A stretch of DNA of 48,183 nucleotides from an uncultured Eubacteriales bacterium (GTDB lineage: Bacteria; Bacillota; Clostridia; Monoglobales; Monoglobaceae), in the NCBI GenBank assembly GCA_905201285.1, contig CAJKNM010000005.1, positions 1 to 48,183 of the forward strand, in the 5' to 3' direction. Position 1 is the first letter of the stretch. Each line of letters begins with the position of its first letter. Of this stretch, positions 1 through 8,248 are shown piece by piece. The notes under the pieces are model-generated. The model made no database searches. It was not told where the DNA came from and saw only the letters and a list, made by a program, of their open reading frames with translations. The translations under genes were made by a program, and so were the position numbers.

Positions 1-112
1 CTGCCGCCAAAGCTCCTGCTCCGATCATTGCAACAATCCCTCCGATGATACCAAATGCTCCTCCGACAATCATCAGAATACCCGTGACCTTCAAAAACTT
101 TCTTCCTTTCAT
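1..112 (-). CDS. Small glycine-rich membrane protein, 3' end outside the window
   Basis: Only the first 37 codons lie in the window. The reading frame starts at an ATG at 112 on the minus strand, preceded by a strong AAGGAGGTT ribosome binding site at about 117-124. After a short basic N-terminus (MKGRKFLKVTG) comes a hydrophobic Gly/Ala/Ile-rich stretch typical of one membrane helix. It starts 38 bases beyond the stop of the large secreted protein on the same strand, so the two are probably co-transcribed. No family can be named from so short a piece. That it is a real gene rests on the start signal and the clean membrane-like translation. Confidence 0.6.
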   Translation of the reverse strand, partial: MKGRKFLKVTGILMIVGGAFGIIGGIVAMIGAGALAA

Positions 113-150
113 AATGAACCTCCTTAAAATTTTTTATTTATATCCACATT

Positions 151-3100
151 TTAAAAATGGATATTACAAGTGTTATTTTCTGACGTCACAGCCTCACACA
201 GCGGCTGCATACTGCCGTCTTTGTAGTTCCAGAGCATAAATTTGTAAACATATCCGTCACCGGTGGCCCCGTGTACATAATAATCCTCACAGTTAACAGA
301 TTTTATCTGAAGATCTACCAAACGTCCGTTTGCGTCATACTTCGCACTGTAAACCCTCGCGCTGTTGTCCGGCGCAAAGCCGATTACGGTATCAAGCTCG
401 TTGTTGCAGCTGATAAATGCTGCATTCTTCGGCGCAATCAGCGCATACCGCGCATTCACCGCATCGGTATCGGACATAACAGCCGAAAAATCGCCGTTAT
501 TTTTTGCTCCTATAACTTTCATGGGGGAATATTCGTTTTGCGTAAATGCCTGTGTAAATGCCTTAAAGCTTGTGCCGCTGTAATTTCCCCAATAGATTTC
601 CGTTATGCCGTAGGCAAGCATCGTTTTACCGTCAAACGCAGTTTTGCAGTCTCTTACGCTCAGCTTTTCAGCAAGGTTTTCAATTTTCGCCGCTTTTATG
701 CCCTTGTCGTACGTTATCTTGCCCGCGCCCTTGATTGTGAGCGTTCCGCTGCCGTAAACAGAAACCTTGCCTCCACAGAGAATACCCACCGCATCGGTGA
801 CATCCGCTTCAATGATACTGTCGCCCGTAAGCTCTATATCAAGGTCGCCGTTTGCATAAATTCCGACAGATTCCGCCGTGGCGTAAATCGGATGCGTCCC
901 GATATGCGCATTGTTCAGCGTCAGCTTTGCGGGAGACATCGCCGTTTCCGGCGTAAAGCTGACCGTACCGCCGAACAGTGTCTCGGCATCACCCTGTGTG
1001 ACGTCTTTGCCCTCCACCGTTATTATGGGTTCGGCAAATACCGCATAAAGCGAAAGTCCCGTAGGCACAAAAACCTTATCTTCCGGCAAATAATCCACCG
1101 TTTTGCCGCCTTTTTCAACCGTCCATCCCAAAAAGCTGTATCCGCTTTTTATCGGGTGAACTTTTGGAAGAACTACTTGATTGTACGTTTTCATCCGTAT
1201 GGATTTATACGGCTGGCTGTCGACTTCCGCTTTATCAAACAGAAAAAGAACCGTGGTGTCCTGCATATCGCTTTTTGTAAACGAATTGACAGCAGACGGC
1301 TGATATCCGCACTTGGCGCAGGTTTTACGATATAGCCCGTCTGCGGTATCGGTTGCTTCTCTTAAAAGCTCGTATTTGTAGCTGTGCTTTTCGTTCTCCT
1401 TGTAGGTCACGGTATTTCTGTCCGCATCCTCATAGCTGCAGCGGCTGCATATACGGCTGTGGTTTGTACTGTCCTTTTGGGCACACGAATCAAATTTATG
1501 TATTACGGAGTGGCTGACAAGGTTACCGTTTATCCCTTTTTTTACTTCCTCGCCGTTTACCTTGACAACGCATCTGTATTTTTCGCTTCCGGGCGTCCTG
1601 TTTGTTACGATAAATGACGGCGTGTCGTAGCCGGCAAACATACCTACCCACTTTTCAACAAGCTGTTTTATGCTGATATACGCCGAATCGGATTTAATCT
1701 GCCAGTCATATGTAACCGTTGCTCCCTCAGGCGCGCATACCTTGATGTAAAACGCTGCATTTTCATTACATTTCGCTGTGACCTTATCAGTAAGGCTTTC
1801 GATAAATGGTGCTGTTTCCGTTCGCCCGATATGCACGAGCAAAGCTTCGCTTCCGCCGTCCGATGTCACCGTCAGCGTAAAGCTTTTTTCCTCCGTTGCC
1901 GTGGATGGGTAAAAGCCGGCGATATAACGATTGTCTGTGATTGAAAGCCCGTAAGCTGCAAATTCCGCATCGCCCGTCACCGTATAACTGCCGGCACCGC
2001 TTATGTAATTATTCAGGTCAATGTTAATGGGCGATCCCGAAACACCTGCCGGAATTTCGATGGGCTTTTGGCGATATACCTTAAACCCCGAAGCCTCCGC
2101 ACAAGTATATTCGCGGTGCACATGTATGTCCTTGGAGGGCTTGGAAAGATGATTCTCCGCAGGGACATCGTTTATATACAGCTTTGTTTCTGCCGTAAAC
2201 CATGCATCACCCGTGGCTTTTGCATAGGCGCCGTATTCGTATACGGTATTCCCGATATATTCCTTCAATAAGTTGTATTCGGCTTCTCCCGCAATCAGCG
2301 CATTTTGTGCCGCGCTGTCCGAAATCATATCCCCGTCATCGTCTTCATAAATCTGCCTTACGGTATACTCCGATGTACCGAGAGGATAAAAAACGGGTTT
2401 TCTGCCCGGCATTGGCTCGACATTGTAAAGCCGCAGCTCTTTTATGATCGGCTTCCATTGCGCGTAGATTCTCGTATTTTTATTGTATACCCTGTTGCTG
2501 TCAACCGATTCGCCGCCTATGGGCTCGGTATACCAGCCTTCAAGATAATACCCTTCTCTGTTGATAACGGTGTGATCATAAAATAAACTCGTAATCGTTC
2601 CGTCAATCTGCGTCATCATATCAAGCGTTGCAGCGCCGGCAGCGCCCATAAAGCTGCCGCCGTTTGCATCAAGCGTCACCGTGTATGGATTCGGGCTTTT
2701 GATTGTGTATTCCAGCGTAACCTTCGGCCAATTCACTCCTACGGTGTTTTTTGTTATCTTACCCGGCGGCGCTCCGTCCGACAGCAGTATCTGCGTATTC
2801 CGACTCATGCCGAAGCCTTCCTCAAAATTAAACAAAATCGTCAGCGCGCACCTGGTTGTGTTTTTGAAATTCTTTGCATCCACATAGATTTTTTTAACGG
2901 GGTCATATACCATCCACTTAAGCTGCAATATGCTGTAGTTCACGCCGTCAGGCACCGTTATCGCCTGTGCCAACTCCTCTGCTGAGCTGTTTGGTCCGGG
3001 CTGCTGCACCCCCATAAGCTCAAGCGAATCCAAATATGTCTTTTTCACTCCGTCGGTACACAGATTTTTTGTTTTTATATACAGATAACCGGCATAATAG

Positions 3101-3486
3101 TTTATGTTTTCATCGGGTAAAAGCTCATCATCAATATAAAACGCGGTTTCACTGTTTACAACATAGTTTCCGTCCTTGATCGTCACTTTAAAATAGTAAT
3201 AATACTCGGTGCCGCTGTCAAACGGGTCTATGTTTGAGCTCAGCTTTGCGCCGTCGCACGCCCTGTACCAGTTACCATTATCAATTTTTAATATCTCATC
3301 GGAACCGGGACAGGTTAATTTAACAGGCGTTGCATTGACACCTTTCTTAATGCTTATTTCGCTCATTCCAACAAGTCTCACTTCCGGTATAACAGTCTGC
3401 GCCGCAAACGTTGTCTGCGGCAAAACACCCAAAAGCACCGCCATGCAAAGAAAAGCTGAAAACAGCCTGCTCCTTTTTCTTTTCAT
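151..3486 (-). CDS. Large secreted modular protein with two InlB/Flg_new-type B-repeats
   Basis: An exported protein of about 1,111 residues. A basic start (MKRKRSRLF), a hydrophobic core and an Ala-X-Ala-like end (TTFAAQ) form a signal peptide. Numbered from the upstream ATG, a Listeria-Bacteroides B-repeat is seen at about 271-349 (TLDANGG, GYYLEGWYTEP, YAQWKP) and a second at about 747-823 (GYSFLGWTVE, SLYAVF). Between them are an Ig-like stretch (YDWQIKSD, YRCVVKVNG) and two HxxxxxC..CxxC motifs (CSRCSYED, CAKCGYQ). A repetitive beta-strand region follows at about 835-925 (SVGIYANGDLDIELTGDSII). No LPXTG, S-layer or choline-binding anchor is seen at the C-terminus. The start is taken at 3486, not 3495, because AGGAG abuts the upstream ATG with no spacer but sits 9 bases before this one. 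Likely surface adhesion or glycan contact; true function unknown. Confidence 0.88.
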   Translation of the reverse strand: MKRKRSRLFSAFLCMAVLLGVLPQTTFAAQTVIPEVRLVGMSEISIKKGVNATPVKLTCPGSDEILKIDNGNWYRACDGAKLSSNIDPFDSGTEYYYYFKVTIKDGNYVVNSETAFYIDDELLPDENINYYAGYLYIKTKNLCTDGVKKTYLDSLELMGVQQPGPNSSAEELAQAITVPDGVNYSILQLKWMVYDPVKKIYVDAKNFKNTTRCALTILFNFEEGFGMSRNTQILLSDGAPPGKITKNTVGVNWPKVTLEYTIKSPNPYTVTLDANGGSFMGAAGAATLDMMTQIDGTITSLFYDHTVINREGYYLEGWYTEPIGGESVDSNRVYNKNTRIYAQWKPIIKELRLYNVEPMPGRKPVFYPLGTSEYTVRQIYEDDDGDMISDSAAQNALIAGEAEYNLLKEYIGNTVYEYGAYAKATGDAWFTAETKLYINDVPAENHLSKPSKDIHVHREYTCAEASGFKVYRQKPIEIPAGVSGSPINIDLNNYISGAGSYTVTGDAEFAAYGLSITDNRYIAGFYPSTATEEKSFTLTVTSDGGSEALLVHIGRTETAPFIESLTDKVTAKCNENAAFYIKVCAPEGATVTYDWQIKSDSAYISIKQLVEKWVGMFAGYDTPSFIVTNRTPGSEKYRCVVKVNGEEVKKGINGNLVSHSVIHKFDSCAQKDSTNHSRICSRCSYEDADRNTVTYKENEKHSYKYELLREATDTADGLYRKTCAKCGYQPSAVNSFTKSDMQDTTVLFLFDKAEVDSQPYKSIRMKTYNQVVLPKVHPIKSGYSFLGWTVEKGGKTVDYLPEDKVFVPTGLSLYAVFAEPIITVEGKDVTQGDAETLFGGTVSFTPETAMSPAKLTLNNAHIGTHPIYATAESVGIYANGDLDIELTGDSIIEADVTDAVGILCGGKVSVYGSGTLTIKGAGKITYDKGIKAAKIENLAEKLSVRDCKTAFDGKTMLAYGITEIYWGNYSGTSFKAFTQAFTQNEYSPMKVIGAKNNGDFSAVMSDTDAVNARYALIAPKNAAFISCNNELDTVIGFAPDNSARVYSAKYDANGRLVDLQIKSVNCEDYYVHGATGDGYVYKFMLWNYKDGSMQPLCEAVTSENNTCNIHF

Positions 3487-3574
3487 GTAATTCATCTCCT
3501 TTTTCTTTCAGTGTGCGGCAAAAGCGTCATCAACATAATAAATACCATACACAGCGACAAAAATTTCTTCATAA

Positions 3575-3856
3575 TTATATTGACTCTCTTTCATTATTTT
3601 GTTTCGCCCCGCACATAGGGCAATACTCCGCATCATTAGGGAGAACATTTTCGCATTTGGTGCAGCAACGATGCTTTGCTTTGTAAATATCAAAAACTGT
3701 TTCCTCCGGAAGTTTCATCTGACAAACTTTGCAAAACTTGTTTTTTGCAGCCTGTATATTTCCGCAATACGGGCAGATTTTAAACCTTTTCATATTTTTG
3801 GTGCCAAAACCGAAATGCTCCAAAACATCTTTTCTTAACGGTCTATATCTCGTCAT
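3575..3856 (-). CDS. Zinc-ribbon protein (two double-Cys pairs)
   Basis: About 93 residues with four CxxC knuckles: CPYC, CKVC, CTKC and CPMC, enough for two zinc ribbons. The last one ends in the common CPMCGAKQ signature. No signal peptide or membrane helix is visible, so it should be cytoplasmic. The ATG at 3856 is preferred over upstream candidates at 3862 and 3898 because GGAGGAG lies 9 bases before it. That ribosome binding site is inside the last codons of the preceding zinc-ribbon gene, and the two frames overlap by 14 bases, so translation is probably coupled. Zinc ribbons of this kind bind nucleic acid or protein; nothing here tells which. Confidence 0.72.
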   Translation of the reverse strand: MTRYRPLRKDVLEHFGFGTKNMKRFKICPYCGNIQAAKNKFCKVCQMKLPEETVFDIYKAKHRCCTKCENVLPNDAEYCPMCGAKQNNERESI

Positions 3857-4226
3857 TCTCATCAGCTCCTCCATATAATAGTTTTTTGCCACATACAAAG
3901 CAAATTATATCTCCGTTATTCGCTTTTGCTCCACAGTGCTTGCAATACTTTGCTCCTTCCTCAAGAGGAGCACAATTCACGCACATAAGCATATCCGGAT
4001 TATATACAATCGAATCAACCCATCTGCCGCATAAGTGGCATAAATTAAAATTTTTCTTGCCCTCCGCTTCCCATGCCGCCGAAAGCTCTGCCTCGGAATC
4101 GTCTGCATAATACGTTCCTGTGGTACAGACAAGCATTCCCGACAATTCGCAGAAAAAGCTGTAACGGTTTCCGCCCTGTGACGGAATAATTTTGTATGCA
4201 GCCGTTTTATGCTTCTCATTTATCAT
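3843..4226 (-). CDS. Zinc-ribbon protein with N-terminal conserved domain
   Basis: 127 residues. The first ~65 form an alpha/beta stretch without cysteine clusters except CELSGMLVC. Then follow CHLCGRWV, a CVNC motif, CKHCGAKA and CFVCGKK, that is two or more zinc-binding ribbons. The CHLCGRWV..NPD.LMCVNCAP pattern resembles a recurrent clostridial zinc-ribbon family with no assigned function (recollection, not searched). The start at 4226 has only a weak GAGGCGAGG site. It is the first gene of a coupled pair with the following zinc-ribbon gene; both lie upstream of, and read toward, the large secreted protein. Cytoplasmic by absence of export signals. Confidence 0.75.
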   Translation of the reverse strand: MINEKHKTAAYKIIPSQGGNRYSFFCELSGMLVCTTGTYYADDSEAELSAAWEAEGKKNFNLCHLCGRWVDSIVYNPDMLMCVNCAPLEEGAKYCKHCGAKANNGDIICFVCGKKLLYGGADENDEI

Positions 4227-4375
4227 ACGCCTCGCCTCATTTCTGAAAAACTTATAAGCCCGCTTCTTTCAAAAACCTATGCAAATTATTCTTGTTTTCC
4301 GATATATGTTTTCTTATGTTTTCTGCTGAAAACAAAGTGTAAACTCAAAAACCGTGGAAAATCCGCAACAAGCCA

Positions 4376-4404
4376 TTGACAAAATGTCAAAAGTGTAATA
4401 TACT
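4376..4404 (+). promoter_or_regulatory. Sigma-A promoter for the binding protein/LuxR operon
   Basis: TTGACA at 4376-4381, 17-base spacer, TATACT at 4399-4404. The -35 box is part of a 15-base palindrome (TTGACAAAATGTCAA), a possible operator. The predicted transcript start is about 350 bases before the first ATG. Confidence 0.65.
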
Positions 4405-4592
4405 TAAATAGAGTATGTCTGCTAAAAAAAGAATGCGTCTTTTTATTTGAGAAACTACTATTACTTTTCAATAAGTTGAAACACATACGTAAAAGGCACC
4501 CTCTTATCTTTGTTTTTTGAAGACGATTCTTTCCGGTACTGCAAATTGTTGTTTTTACATGTTTACATTGTACATAAAAATATCTTTTTTGT

Positions 4593-4673
4593 CCCCATAC
4601 TTTTTACCAAAAGTATAGGATGAATTTCAAAAAAAATTAAGTTTTTTTGAAAAAGTAGGGGAAAAAGTATAGG
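4593..4673 (+). promoter_or_regulatory. Leader with competing complementary segments
   Basis: CCCCATACTTTTT (4593-4605) can pair with AAAAGTATAGG (about 4610-4620) or with a second copy, AAAAAGTATAGG, ending near 4673. Between the copies lies TTTCAAAAAAA / TTTTTTTGAAA, which can form its own hairpin. The layout suggests mutually exclusive structures, as in an attenuator, but no aptamer family is recognised. Confidence 0.35.
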
Positions 4674-4758
4674 ATTGATTACATCTGTTGGCACCTTACC
4701 GGCAAAAAACAGGAAAAACGGAAAAAATCATCAAATCATATCACGGGGGAATCTAAAT

Positions 4759-6081
4759 ATGAAATCGGCAAGAAAATTGTTTTTGCTTTTACTCATTTTC
4801 AGCATATTAATATGCTGCCTTTCCGGCTGCAAAAAATCGGAACTTGATAAAAACAAGCCCGTTACGCTTACAATGTGGCACGTTTACGGAGAACAAGCGG
4901 ATTCGCCGATGAATCGGCTTATTGACGAATTTAACGAGACAGTTGGCATGGAAAAAGGCATTATTATCAATGTCACGGCAATGTCGAATGCCTCCAAAAT
5001 AGGCGAAAAACTGCTTGACGCACATAATAAGATTCCCGGTTCCGCCGAAATGCCCGACCTTTTCTTTGCACACAAAAGCAATGTGTTGGAGCTTGGAACG
5101 GATTGTTTACTTGACTGGAACGAATATTTTTCCGAAAAAGAGCTTTCGGCATACGTTCCGGGGTTTTTGGAGGACGGCACGGCAGACGGAAAGCTGTCCG
5201 TGTTCCCGGTGTCTAAATCCACGCATCTTTTGTTTCTTGCAGGCGGTCAGTTTGAACGCTTTTCAGCCGATACGGGCGTTACATATGAAGCACTGTCCAC
5301 ATGGGATGGGTTTTTCGATGCTGCCGCGAAATATTATGACTGGTCGGGCGGAAAACCGTTCTGCGCTCTTGATTATCCGCTGCGCGCCATTGAGCTTGCA
5401 GCTACGGAAAGCGGCGCAGGAAATATTTTTGCCGACAACGGATTCTATGACCCGTCAAACGTGATTTTTAAGCAAACCTTCATGAAATTTGCGGATTCGC
5501 TTGCAAAAGGGCATATTATGCTTTCAAATCTCTATTCAAACACACAGGTGATGACAGGCGAGGTTGTAGCCGGCATAGGCTCGTCCGCCGCAATTCTTTA
5601 CTATAATGATACCGTGACATATGAGGACGGAACGAGTGAGCCGATGGATCTGGAGATACTGCCTCTGCCCGCTGAAAACGGAAAAAAGCCGTATATCACG
5701 CAAGCCGGAGTCGGTCTTTGCGCATATAAAACATCAAGTCAAAAAGCAGAGGCTGCAGGGATTTTTGCCAAATGGCTCACCGAGCCGGAGAGAAATCTTG
5801 AGTTCGTATGCCAAACAGGTTATATGCCGGTTACAAACGGTGCGTTTGACAAAATAGACGACTGCCGTTTCAAGACAGCCGATTATGAAAAACTCTATGC
5901 AGCCCTAAAAAAAGTTAAGGAAAGCTCGGAGGTTTTATCGGAACAGCAAAGTCCCGAATATTACAGCAGAGTTTACGCATTTTACGATTATTTAAGAAAC
6001 GAACAGAAACAATTTATATTAAGCAACACACCGCCCGAAGCACTTGCCGAGGGACTTTGGCAAAAGCTCTGCGAAAAATAG
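4759..6081 (+). CDS. Extracellular solute-binding lipoprotein, family 1 (sugar ABC type)
   Basis: 440 residues. The N-terminus is a lipoprotein signal peptide with lipobox LSGC, lipidated Cys at about residue 24. The body has hallmarks of family 1 (MalE-like) binding proteins: TLTMWHVYGE near the start, a DLFFAHK segment, and the late pattern AGIFAKWLTEPERNLEFVCQTGYMPV, in which the protein recognises a ligand between two lobes. It should sit on the outer face of the membrane. The ATG at 4759 is chosen because GGGGGA lies 8 bases upstream and the signal peptide begins there; the frame is open further upstream but without a site. No permease or ATPase gene is nearby. The next gene, 13 bases on, is a membrane-anchored regulator, so ligand sensing rather than import may be its job. 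Confidence 0.88.
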   Translation: MKSARKLFLLLLIFSILICCLSGCKKSELDKNKPVTLTMWHVYGEQADSPMNRLIDEFNETVGMEKGIIINVTAMSNASKIGEKLLDAHNKIPGSAEMPDLFFAHKSNVLELGTDCLLDWNEYFSEKELSAYVPGFLEDGTADGKLSVFPVSKSTHLLFLAGGQFERFSADTGVTYEALSTWDGFFDAAAKYYDWSGGKPFCALDYPLRAIELAATESGAGNIFADNGFYDPSNVIFKQTFMKFADSLAKGHIMLSNLYSNTQVMTGEVVAGIGSSAAILYYNDTVTYEDGTSEPMDLEILPLPAENGKKPYITQAGVGLCAYKTSSQKAEAAGIFAKWLTEPERNLEFVCQTGYMPVTNGAFDKIDDCRFKTADYEKLYAALKKVKESSEVLSEQQSPEYYSRVYAFYDYLRNEQKQFILSNTPPEALAEGLWQKLCEK

Positions 6082-6094
6082 ACGGGGGATTGTT

Positions 6095-7696
6095 ATGCAA
6101 ATATCGGTAAGAAACAAAAGACAATCTATGCAAAAAAAGCTGTTTGGATATATGTTTATCCTGGCTATCGTTTTATTGCTTATATTTGTGGCTTTTCTTT
6201 TCCTGTTCGGACGATTTTCGACAACCGAGGATAAAATATCGGATATATTAAGCCTTCAGATTGAGTTTTTCGACCGTGAAATGACGTCTTACTACAATGA
6301 TATTACCTTGCGCGGCGCACAGCTTTCCGAAAAAGCCGCACAGCTTACCGAGCAATATCTCAATTCGGAAAATACAGATTTTGGCGTCGTTCAGAATTCT
6401 TCTTTGCATATCAACGCTCTTGAGGAACGCTATATTGATTTATTGAAGAACGAGCTTTTAAAGGCAAGCTGTTCCGGCGCTTTTATTCTGATTAACGCAT
6501 CTCAAACCGGCGAAGGCGGTTCAAAAGCAGGCGTGTATCTTAATCAGGATCTGTTCGGAACAACGGACAAGGAAACAATGCTTCTTTACAGGGGAAATGT
6601 GAAGGCTGCAATAAACAAAGGCATTATGCCTCACCGTAAATGGCATTTGGAATTTGACACCGGGGTATTCCCGAATTTTGAAGAAGTTCTTTCGGATACC
6701 GCCGAGCCGATTGAAAAAGCCTCTCACATTTGTAATATTATAACGCTTCCCGGAACGTCGGAGCGTGTTATGCTTGTAGCGCTTCCTATCAGAGGCGACG
6801 GCGGCCGCGTTTACGGCATCTGCGGCTTTGAAGTAAACGAAAGCGTTTTCAAGTCCGCACACGCACAGCCGTCCACGCTTCCGCACATAACCTGCATATT
6901 CTCTCGCTCGGGCGATAAAGAAATCAATATCAAAGAGGGATTAAGCTGCGGAGCAAAAAACGGATATTTTCTTGCACCTAAGGATTCCCTCAAAATCAAG
7001 CCGCTGAAAAAGGGTCTTGTCGCTTTAAAAAATGAATACGGCGCATATATCGGCATGACGAGAAACACAACTCTTTATTCCGAAAACACACCTTATTCTA
7101 TTACGGTTATGATGCCGTATGCGGATTATTCCGGGCTGGAAACGAAAAACACCATACAGCTTATACTCATAATTCTGATTTTGGGATTTGCTGTTTTAAG
7201 CCTTAGCCTGTATTTTTCAAAACGATTTATCCTTCCGATAAAAAAATCGCTTGACAAAATAAAGCAATCCGAAAAGACATATTCCGACGAAAGTCAAAGC
7301 GGTATTATGGAAATTGACGACCTTTTTGCATTTCTTGCCGAAAAGGATAACGAATATCAAAAAATCTTCGATGAGCATTCCGAAAAAAACGAGAGTCTGC
7401 AAAGCGAGATTGAACGCATCAGAACCGAAAACAAGCGTCTGATGAAAGAGCATAAAAATATCATCATACAGGATGATTATGATCATTTCTGTTCGGGGTT
7501 ACGCAGCCTTACTCCCAAGGAGAGAACAATATTTAACCTCTATCTGGAGGGAAAAACCGTTCCTGAAATTTTACAGATTGCAGAAGTTAAAGAGAGTACA
7601 CTTAAATACCATAACGGCAATATTTACAGCAAGCTCGGCGTTTCCTCAAAAAAGCAGCTTCTTAATTTTGCGGCACTGTATGCACGGGAAAAATAA
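6095..7696 (+). CDS. Membrane-spanning LuxR-type transcriptional regulator with extracytoplasmic sensor
   Basis: 533 residues. Transmembrane helix at about 17-39, extracytoplasmic domain of roughly 320 residues (size and Tyr/Asp-containing ligand-like end resemble a double Cache sensor, not proven), second helix at about 362-383, a HAMP-like juxtamembrane stretch (FILPIKKSLDKIK), a coiled coil at about 425-465, and a C-terminal LuxR/FixJ helix-turn-helix at about 478-530 (SLTPKERTIFNLYLEG, ESTLKYHNGNIYSKLGV). It is thus a one-component receptor that binds DNA while anchored in the membrane. The ATG at 6095 has GGGGGA upstream; it follows the binding-protein gene by 13 bases. The likely role is to read the state of that binding protein or its ligand. 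Confidence 0.85.
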   Translation: MQISVRNKRQSMQKKLFGYMFILAIVLLLIFVAFLFLFGRFSTTEDKISDILSLQIEFFDREMTSYYNDITLRGAQLSEKAAQLTEQYLNSENTDFGVVQNSSLHINALEERYIDLLKNELLKASCSGAFILINASQTGEGGSKAGVYLNQDLFGTTDKETMLLYRGNVKAAINKGIMPHRKWHLEFDTGVFPNFEEVLSDTAEPIEKASHICNIITLPGTSERVMLVALPIRGDGGRVYGICGFEVNESVFKSAHAQPSTLPHITCIFSRSGDKEINIKEGLSCGAKNGYFLAPKDSLKIKPLKKGLVALKNEYGAYIGMTRNTTLYSENTPYSITVMMPYADYSGLETKNTIQLILIILILGFAVLSLSLYFSKRFILPIKKSLDKIKQSEKTYSDESQSGIMEIDDLFAFLAEKDNEYQKIFDEHSEKNESLQSEIERIRTENKRLMKEHKNIIIQDDYDHFCSGLRSLTPKERTIFNLYLEGKTVPEILQIAEVKESTLKYHNGNIYSKLGVSSKKQLLNFAALYAREK

Positions 7697-7700
7697 TAAC

Positions 7701-7741
7701 AGAGCCACACAGCAGAGAATAATTCTCGGTTGTGTGGTTCT
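7701..7741 (+). terminator. Hairpin after the LuxR-type gene
   Basis: AGAGCCACACA pairs with TGTGTGGTTCT (one G-U), with a further inner stem GAGAAT/ATTCTC. It starts 4 bases after the stop. The following T tract is short (TTTC). Confidence 0.6.
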
Positions 7742-8172
7742 TTCATACAGACAGCGAAAGGCATATCAAAATGCTCCCCTTTAATTATATTTAGAGCAGC
7801 AAATCGGCTCATGACAGCACAAGAAGAGTTTTGGCTTCGGAATTTGATGCAAACGGCGTTTTCCTCCGTTTCACTTCTCATTCACCACAGAAAGAACTTA
7901 AAGTTCCTTTGCTTTCCGCTACATACTATGTCAGGGTTATGTGGTGGAGTTCTTTGGAAAAAATGACTCCTCTTACAGGGGCGAAAACGGCATCTAAAAA
8001 TGCGGAATGAAAGAGTTTCGGCAATAAAAGAAGCGGTAAAAAATTCTTCTTTTCGGTTCTCAAAACAAAGCGGGATTTTTTATAAGATACAAGATATAAG
8101 ATAGTAAAATTTCGTCAGGCAAGCTAAAAGATAAAAAGACGTAGCTATAAAATATCGGTAAAATAATGAATT
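7742..8172. other. Intergenic stretch with no supported gene
   Basis: About 430 bases between convergent transcription units. Open frames of 78 and 85 codons exist on the two strands (7730-7966 and 7624-7881), but neither has a convincing ribosome binding site, and the minus-strand one runs through the terminator hairpin. The minus-strand translation (segment GEHFDMPFAVCMKEPHN) is not obviously random and could be a decayed repeat or gene remnant. I see no promoter or RNA motif. Confidence 0.4.
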
Positions 8173-8212
8173 AACAAGCGCCATGCGAATTTAAATCGCG
8201 ATGGCGCTTGTT
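8173..8212 (-). terminator. Terminator of the antiporter gene, possibly bidirectional
   Basis: AACAAGCGCCAT (8173-8184) pairs perfectly with ATGGCGCTTGTT (8201-8212), with an inner GCGA/TCGC pairing. It lies 36 bases beyond the antiporter stop; flanks are T-rich on the minus strand. Confidence 0.7.
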
Positions 8213-8248
8213 TCAATTATTATACCCATGAATGAGGGTGTTTTTAAT

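Larger units (their letters stand above)
4227..4758. other. 532-base intergenic region: promoter and long AT-rich leader
   Basis: AT-rich stretch between divergent genes. It carries one clear promoter (4376-4404, plus strand) and then a ~350-base untranslated leader before the binding-protein ATG. Around 4593-4673 are repeats that could form alternative hairpins. The short open frames here have no start signals or codon bias and I do not count them as genes. No clear promoter for the minus-strand zinc-ribbon pair was found. Confidence 0.6.

Noticed and set aside
271..1335. 354-codon open frame on the plus strand
   Set aside because: It lies wholly antisense to the large secreted protein, has no ribosome binding site, and its translation is rich in Arg/Tyr/Phe runs typical of a shadow frame.
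4286..4486. 66-codon minus-strand frame
   Set aside because: Phe/Ser/His-rich AT-driven translation over the promoter region, no start site.
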